This document shows positions 60,480-64,000 of a stretch of DNA of 64,000 nucleotides, in pieces. Both the position numbers and the translations under genes were made by a program. The notes beneath the pieces are model-generated. The model was not told where the DNA came from. It did not search any database and saw only the letters and a program-made list of their open reading frames with translations. The stretch's first letter is position 1. Every line of letters starts with the position of its first letter. Source of the stretch: Hymenobacter aerophilus DSM 13606 (GTDB lineage Bacteria; Bacteroidota; Bacteroidia; Cytophagales; Hymenobacteraceae); assembly GCF_000382225.1 (NCBI RefSeq), contig NZ_KB907801.1, positions 186,001 through 250,000 of the forward strand. The letters run 5' to 3'.

Positions 60480-61202
60480 CTACCGGTTGAAACCGATGCC
60501 GACATACACCTGAAAGGCGCCGTTTTTGATGTCGGAAATGGCCTTACTGCCCGTTTTGCTCAGGTCCTGGTCCTTGATGATTTCGTTGAAGCCGGCTACG
60601 TAGCGGCCGCCAACGCGGGCCGGACCGATGCGGGCCTCCAGGCCGGCAGCCAGGCCGTAGTCGAGGCTGTTGTAGGCGTAGCTGTACTTGTTGTCGTCGT
60701 TGGCAATTTTGCGCTCCACGCCGTTTTCGCGCACTTTCGTCAGCAGCGAAACCTGCGGGCCCACGTGCACGCTCACGTTGTCGAGGAAGTTGTACACCAG
60801 CAGCACGGGCACCTGAATGTAGTCGAGGCGGGTGTCGTAGGCCCCGTTGATTGTCTGGCCCTGCAGGTTGGGCAGGCCATTGTTGCCGGCAAAGCCCTGG
60901 CGGCTGTAAAGCAGCTCGGGCTGAATGGAGAACTTGTCGTTGAAACCGTACTGCGTGTAAACACCGGCGTGGAAGGTGTTGTAGATGCCCTCTTCGGCGT
61001 AGTTCTTCTTGTCGTCGCCGCGGAAGTTGGAGGCCGTGAAGCCACCTTTAATGCCGAAGCCGGTGTTGCGTGAGTCGCCGCCACGGGAGGCCGACGGGTA
61101 ATCGGTGGAAGAAGGCAGGCCGACCGGGCCGGTAGTCTGGGCCAGGGCCGGTACGCTCAGCAGGCCGGTGGCCAGCAGCAGGGGAAAGGCAAGGTTTTTC
61201 AT
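60480..61202 (-). CDS. outer membrane beta-barrel protein (PorT-like family)
   Basis: The 240-residue protein has a signal peptide (KNLAFPLLLATGLLSVPALA) and alternating strand pattern typical of PF13568: GFGIKGGFTASNFRGDD, FHAGVYTQYGFNDKFSIQPE, LLYSRQGFAG, DYIQVPVLLVYNF and a terminal YVGIGFNR with an aromatic near-end residue. ATG at 61202 is chosen. It probably forms a small outer-membrane barrel; the ligand is unknown. Confidence 0.85.
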   Translation of the reverse strand: MKNLAFPLLLATGLLSVPALAQTTGPVGLPSSTDYPSASRGGDSRNTGFGIKGGFTASNFRGDDKKNYAEEGIYNTFHAGVYTQYGFNDKFSIQPELLYSRQGFAGNNGLPNLQGQTINGAYDTRLDYIQVPVLLVYNFLDNVSVHVGPQVSLLTKVRENGVERKIANDDNKYSYAYNSLDYGLAAGLEARIGPARVGGRYVAGFNEIIKDQDLSKTGSKAISDIKNGAFQVYVGIGFNR

Positions 61203-61405
61203 GGGAAGAAGTGGCAAAGGTTGAGGAAGCGGTAGCGGGCAGTTTGGCGCCGGGCCACCATAGTAGTAGCCCTATACTGCCTGATGCGGCGAAGGTTACA
61301 CTGCGCAGGCCGGCTGAACCGGAATTTTATCATCCGGCCGGCTGGGTTTTCCAGGCACTTGCTCTATCTTTGGTCCTCACGGCCACTGCCCGGCCGGCCC
61401 GGATT

Positions 61406-61480
61406 GGGAGGTTAGCTCAGTTGGTTCAGAGCACTACCTCGACAAGGTAGGGGTCATCGGTTCGAGCCCGATACTTCCCA
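61406..61480 (+). tRNA. tRNA-Val(GAC)
   Basis: The acceptor stem gggaggt pairs with acttccc (one G-U). The D arm gctcagttggttcagagc and T arm atcggttcgagcccgat are clear. The anticodon stem ctacc/ggtag holds the loop tcgacaa, giving anticodon GAC (valine). Position 33 is C instead of the near-universal U. The 3' CCA is not encoded. It lies alone between the barrel gene and the deacetylase gene. Confidence 0.9.
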
Positions 61481-61576
61481 CAATCAGTTATTTAGCCCTG
61501 GATAACCGCCCCTGCCGGCGGTTATTTTTGTGTCGGGCCAGCTGCCGCCGCGCCCGGCCCTTTTTGCTTTCTGCGC

Positions 61577-62488
61577 ATGCTTTCCATTGCCTGGGACCCC
61601 GTGTACGCCCATCCGCTGCCGGCCAATCACCGCTTCCCGATGCTCAAGTACGAGCTGCTGCCCGAGCAGCTGCTGCGCGAAGGCACGGTGCCCGAATCGG
61701 CCTTTTTCGCGCCCCAGCCGCCCCCGGAAGCCGACGTGCGGCGGGTGCACGCAGCCGACTATTTCCAGCGGCTGCGGGCCGGCGAGCTAACCCGGCAGGA
61801 GGAGCGCGCCACCGGCTTTCCGTGGAGCCCCGAGCTGATTGCCCGCGAAACCACCATTCTGGGCGGCACGCTGGAATGCGCCCGCCGGGCGCTGACCAGC
61901 GGCGGGGTAGCCCTCAACATTGCCGGCGGCACCCACCACGCCTTCCGCGACCGGGGCGAAGGGTTTTGCCTGCTCAACGACCAGGCTGCGGCCGCCGCCT
62001 ACCTGCTGGCCCGGCCCGAGCTGGGGGTGCGCCGCGTGCTCATCATCGACCTCGACGTGCACCAGGGCAACGGCACGGCCGCCATTTTTGCGCAGGAGCC
62101 GCGCGTGTTCACGCTCAGCGTGCACGGCGCCCGCAACTACCCCCACCGCAAAGAGCAGTCGGACCTCGACCTGCCCCTGCCCGACGGCACCGACGACGCC
62201 ACCTACCTGGCGCTGCTACGCGACACGTTGCCCCGCCTGCTGGCCGAACAGCAGCCCGATTTCGTGTTCTACCTGGCCGGCGTCGATGTGCTGGCCACCG
62301 ACAAGCTGGGCCACCTGAGCCTGAGCCGCGAAGGTTGCCGCCAGCGCGACGCCTACGTGCTCGGCCTCTGCCACCAGCACAACCTGCCAGTGGTAGTGTG
62401 CATGGGCGGCGGCTACTCACCCAACATCATCGACATCGTGGAAGCGCACGCCAACACTTTTAGGGTCGCCGCCGACCTGTGGAGCTAA
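61577..62488 (+). CDS. histone deacetylase-family hydrolase
   Basis: A zinc-dependent deacetylase of the arginase/deacetylase fold. The 303-residue protein has GGTHHAFRDRGEGFCLLND (two His, the proton relay), DLDVHQGNGTA (zinc Asp and His), AGVDVLATDKLG (zinc Asp) and CMGGGYSP. The layout resembles HDAC11- and acetylpolyamine amidohydrolase-like bacterial members. The substrate is unknown; acetylated amines are possible. ATG at 61577. Confidence 0.9.
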   Translation: MLSIAWDPVYAHPLPANHRFPMLKYELLPEQLLREGTVPESAFFAPQPPPEADVRRVHAADYFQRLRAGELTRQEERATGFPWSPELIARETTILGGTLECARRALTSGGVALNIAGGTHHAFRDRGEGFCLLNDQAAAAAYLLARPELGVRRVLIIDLDVHQGNGTAAIFAQEPRVFTLSVHGARNYPHRKEQSDLDLPLPDGTDDATYLALLRDTLPRLLAEQQPDFVFYLAGVDVLATDKLGHLSLSREGCRQRDAYVLGLCHQHNLPVVVCMGGGYSPNIIDIVEAHANTFRVAADLWS

Positions 62489-62697
62489 GTGGTGATTTGG
62501 TGATTTAGCGGTTTGGTGATTTGGCGCGAAACAGGACGGGTCATTCAGAGCGCAGCGAAGAATCTCGCGTGCAGTAGTACACCTATCATCAGGAGTTACT
62601 ATGGTACGCGAGATTCTTCGCTACGCTCTGAATGACATGCCCATTCACCAAACCGCCAAACCGCCAAATCACCACCTCACCAAATCACCACCTGCCA
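62486..62697. repeat. two nested palindromes: GGTGATTTGG outer arms, gaatctcgcgtg inner arms
   Basis: The outer arms (62486-62527 and 62645-62697; gtttggtgatttggcg and cgccaaatcaccacctcacc) belong to the GGTGAAATGGTGAG-like type. Inside lies copy 2 of the gaatctcgcgtg element (62538-62638; attcagagcgcagcgaagaa). The inner loop keeps tatcatcagga, as in copy 1. The outer left arm includes the deacetylase stop codon. Confidence 0.88.
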
Positions 62698-63381
62698 CCG
62701 AAAGGCCCAGCGCCAGCGCAGCGTGTAGTTGGTAATACCGGCCGCCGCCAGCAGCGCTTCCAGCTCGGGGCGGGTGAAGGCGCGGGCCACCGACAGCGGC
62801 GCGTCGTGGCGCACGAGGCGTGAGCCGCCCAGCAGCCGCGTGAGCCAGCGGATGCTGTGGTAGGCCAGCGGGTGGCGGTGCAAATCGTTGATGATGACGG
62901 CCACGCCCGCCTGCTGGCGCCACTGGGCCAGCATCTGCACCAGCTCCGTATCCGAAAAGTGGTGGCAAAACAGGCTGGCCGTGAGGATATCGAAGGGCTG
63001 GCGGGCAAACTCGGGGGAGAAGATGTCGGCCTGCTGAAAGCTGATTTCGGGATACGCCTGCGCCTTGGCGGCCGCATAATCGAGCATGAAGGCGTTGGCA
63101 TCGATGCCGACCAGCTCGACGGGTACCTGGCAGCGGCGGGCCCAGCGGGCCAGCTGGCGGAGCGTGTCGCCGCCGCCGCTGCCCAAATCGGCGATGCGCA
63201 GGGGGCGGCCGGCCGGAAAACGGGGCCGCAGGCGCGCCAGCGCATCCAGCACCGGGGCGTAGCCACCGAGCCAGGTATTGACGGTTTCGAGCTCGTCGAG
63301 GTTCTGCCGCAGCTCATCGGAGGCCAGCGTCAGGTCGTCCATCAGCTCCGGCTGCTCCGAGCGGGCGCGCAAGTCGGCCAT
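62677..63381 (-). CDS. SAM-dependent methyltransferase
   Basis: The 234-residue protein has motif I RIADLGSGGGDTLRQL (about residue 76), ELVGIDANAFMLDYA (motif II acidic residue) and FDILTASLFCHHFSD. It lies 67 bp after the stop of the type III PKS gene on the same strand, so O-methylation of a polyketide (for example an alkylresorcinol) is a natural guess. ATG at 63381 (MADLRARSEQ) is chosen. Confidence 0.85.
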   Translation of the reverse strand: MADLRARSEQPELMDDLTLASDELRQNLDELETVNTWLGGYAPVLDALARLRPRFPAGRPLRIADLGSGGGDTLRQLARWARRCQVPVELVGIDANAFMLDYAAAKAQAYPEISFQQADIFSPEFARQPFDILTASLFCHHFSDTELVQMLAQWRQQAGVAVIINDLHRHPLAYHSIRWLTRLLGGSRLVRHDAPLSVARAFTRPELEALLAAAGITNYTLRWRWAFRWQVVIW

Positions 63382-63448
63382 GCGTTTAATATGTGCGGAA
63401 TGTGGAGGGGATGAGAAAAATGTGCGGAATGCCGGCCAATAGCCACTG

Positions 63449-64000
63449 CTATATTTCACTCAACAGACTACCCACTTTCACCTCATTTTCTACATTCTGC
63501 ATATCCACATTTCCTACATGCTCAGAGGCCACCGTCAGCAACATGGCTTCCAGCGTGAGGCCGGGGCCGAAGGCGAAGCTGAGCACAGGTGCGCCGTTGT
63601 CGGCGGCCGTCTGCTCGCGCATCAGCCGGGCCAGCACAAACAGCACCGTGGCCGACGACATATTGCCGTATTCGCGCAGCACCCCGTAGGCATAGCGGTT
63701 GTCGTGGGCACTTAACCCCAGCGCCTGCTCAATCGACTCCAGAATTTTGCGCCCCCCCGGATGAATGGCAAAGGCCCGGATATCCTCCAGCTCGACCGGC
63801 AAATCGGCCAGCAACTGCTGCGTGAGCTGCCCGATGCCGTCCTGAATCATGCGCGGCACATACGAAGACAGCGTCATCTCGAAGCCAAAGTCGTTGATGT
63901 GCCAGGCCATGTCGGCGTGGCCGTCGGGCGCGAGGCCGCAGTGGAAGGCCGTGAGGGCCAGGCTGGGCCCCTGCGCGGCCGGCTGGCTTTGCACCAGCAC
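63449..64000 (-). CDS. type III polyketide synthase (C-terminal part)
   Basis: The frame runs off the window edge, so the N-terminus with the catalytic Cys is missing. The visible part has the catalytic His in AFAIHPGGRKILE, the catalytic Asn in YGNMSSATVLFVL and the C-terminal FGPGLTLEAMLL, all in chalcone/stilbene-synthase order. In Bacteroidota such enzymes make alkylresorcinol- or flexirubin-related phenols, but the product cannot be set from this fragment. The methyltransferase gene follows. Confidence 0.9.
   Translation of the reverse strand: MLVQSQPAAQGPSLALTAFHCGLAPDGHADMAWHINDFGFEMTLSSYVPRMIQDGIGQLTQQLLADLPVELEDIRAFAIHPGGRKILESIEQALGLSAHDNRYAYGVLREYGNMSSATVLFVLARLMREQTAADNGAPVLSFAFGPGLTLEAMLLTVASEHVGNVDMQNVENEVKVGSLLSEI

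Noticed and set aside
61406..61480. tRNA-Ser(CGA) reading of the anticodon loop
   Set aside because: Shifting the loop by one base breaks the anticodon stem, and there is no long variable arm.

Overview
The window is chromosomal DNA from a GC-rich member of the Bacteroidota, most likely a Hymenobacter-like Cytophagale. Several features point there: an F-type ATP synthase operon without the beta and epsilon genes, a PorW/SprE-type lipoprotein and a secreted protease with a type IX sorting tail, several TAnnTTTG-type promoter boxes, little sign of Shine-Dalgarno sites, a PafA-type phosphatase, DUF2807 and DUF3817 proteins, and a type III polyketide synthase at the right edge. No phage, insertion sequence, CRISPR array or rRNA gene was seen. 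There is one tRNA gene, tRNA-Val(GAC).

Layout. 1-1078 holds the N-terminal part of porW/sprE (minus strand). 1280-7379 is the ATP synthase operon: an AtpZ-like and a small membrane protein, then atpB-E-F-H-A-G. 7380-8303 is a repeat field with a nested palindrome and five 63-bp tandem units. 8304-12182 is one large type IIG-like restriction/methyltransferase. 12246-13985 has two unrecognised genes separated by a 700-bp gap with 21-bp tandem repeats. 14261-29225 is a housekeeping stretch: HAD phosphatase, PafA, inorganic pyrophosphatase, a UbiA-like protein, NAD(P)HX repair, MsrB, serine dehydratase, a channel-like protein, LutB, two tandem M28 peptidases and IspF. 29467-37018 is a TetR-controlled RND efflux operon (TolC, adaptor, pump) with a four-helix-bundle gene lodged between adaptor and pump. 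37176-50506 is a mix of small envelope and unknown proteins, a secreted metalloprotease, a cold-shock protein and a pseudouridine synthase. 50700-64000 holds an AraC regulator, a TPR protein, a scramblase-like protein, a fatty-aldehyde dehydrogenase beside a long-chain-alcohol-oxidase-like GMC enzyme, a thioesterase, a DJ-1 protein, a beta-barrel protein, tRNA-Val, an HDAC-like deacetylase, and a methyltransferase downstream of a type III PKS that runs off the edge.

The most unusual feature is not a gene. Many gaps longer than about 100 bp are filled by long inverted repeats from about eight families. Their arms often begin at or inside the upstream stop codon and end within a few bases of the next start codon. 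Copies of one family show compensatory changes across the stem. In two places the arms reach into genes: one arm encodes the hydrophobic part of the lipoprotein signal peptide of the RND adaptor, and another pair of arms encloses the four-helix-bundle gene and encodes its last residues. These elements, and what they do at gene boundaries, are the best candidates for something not well described here.
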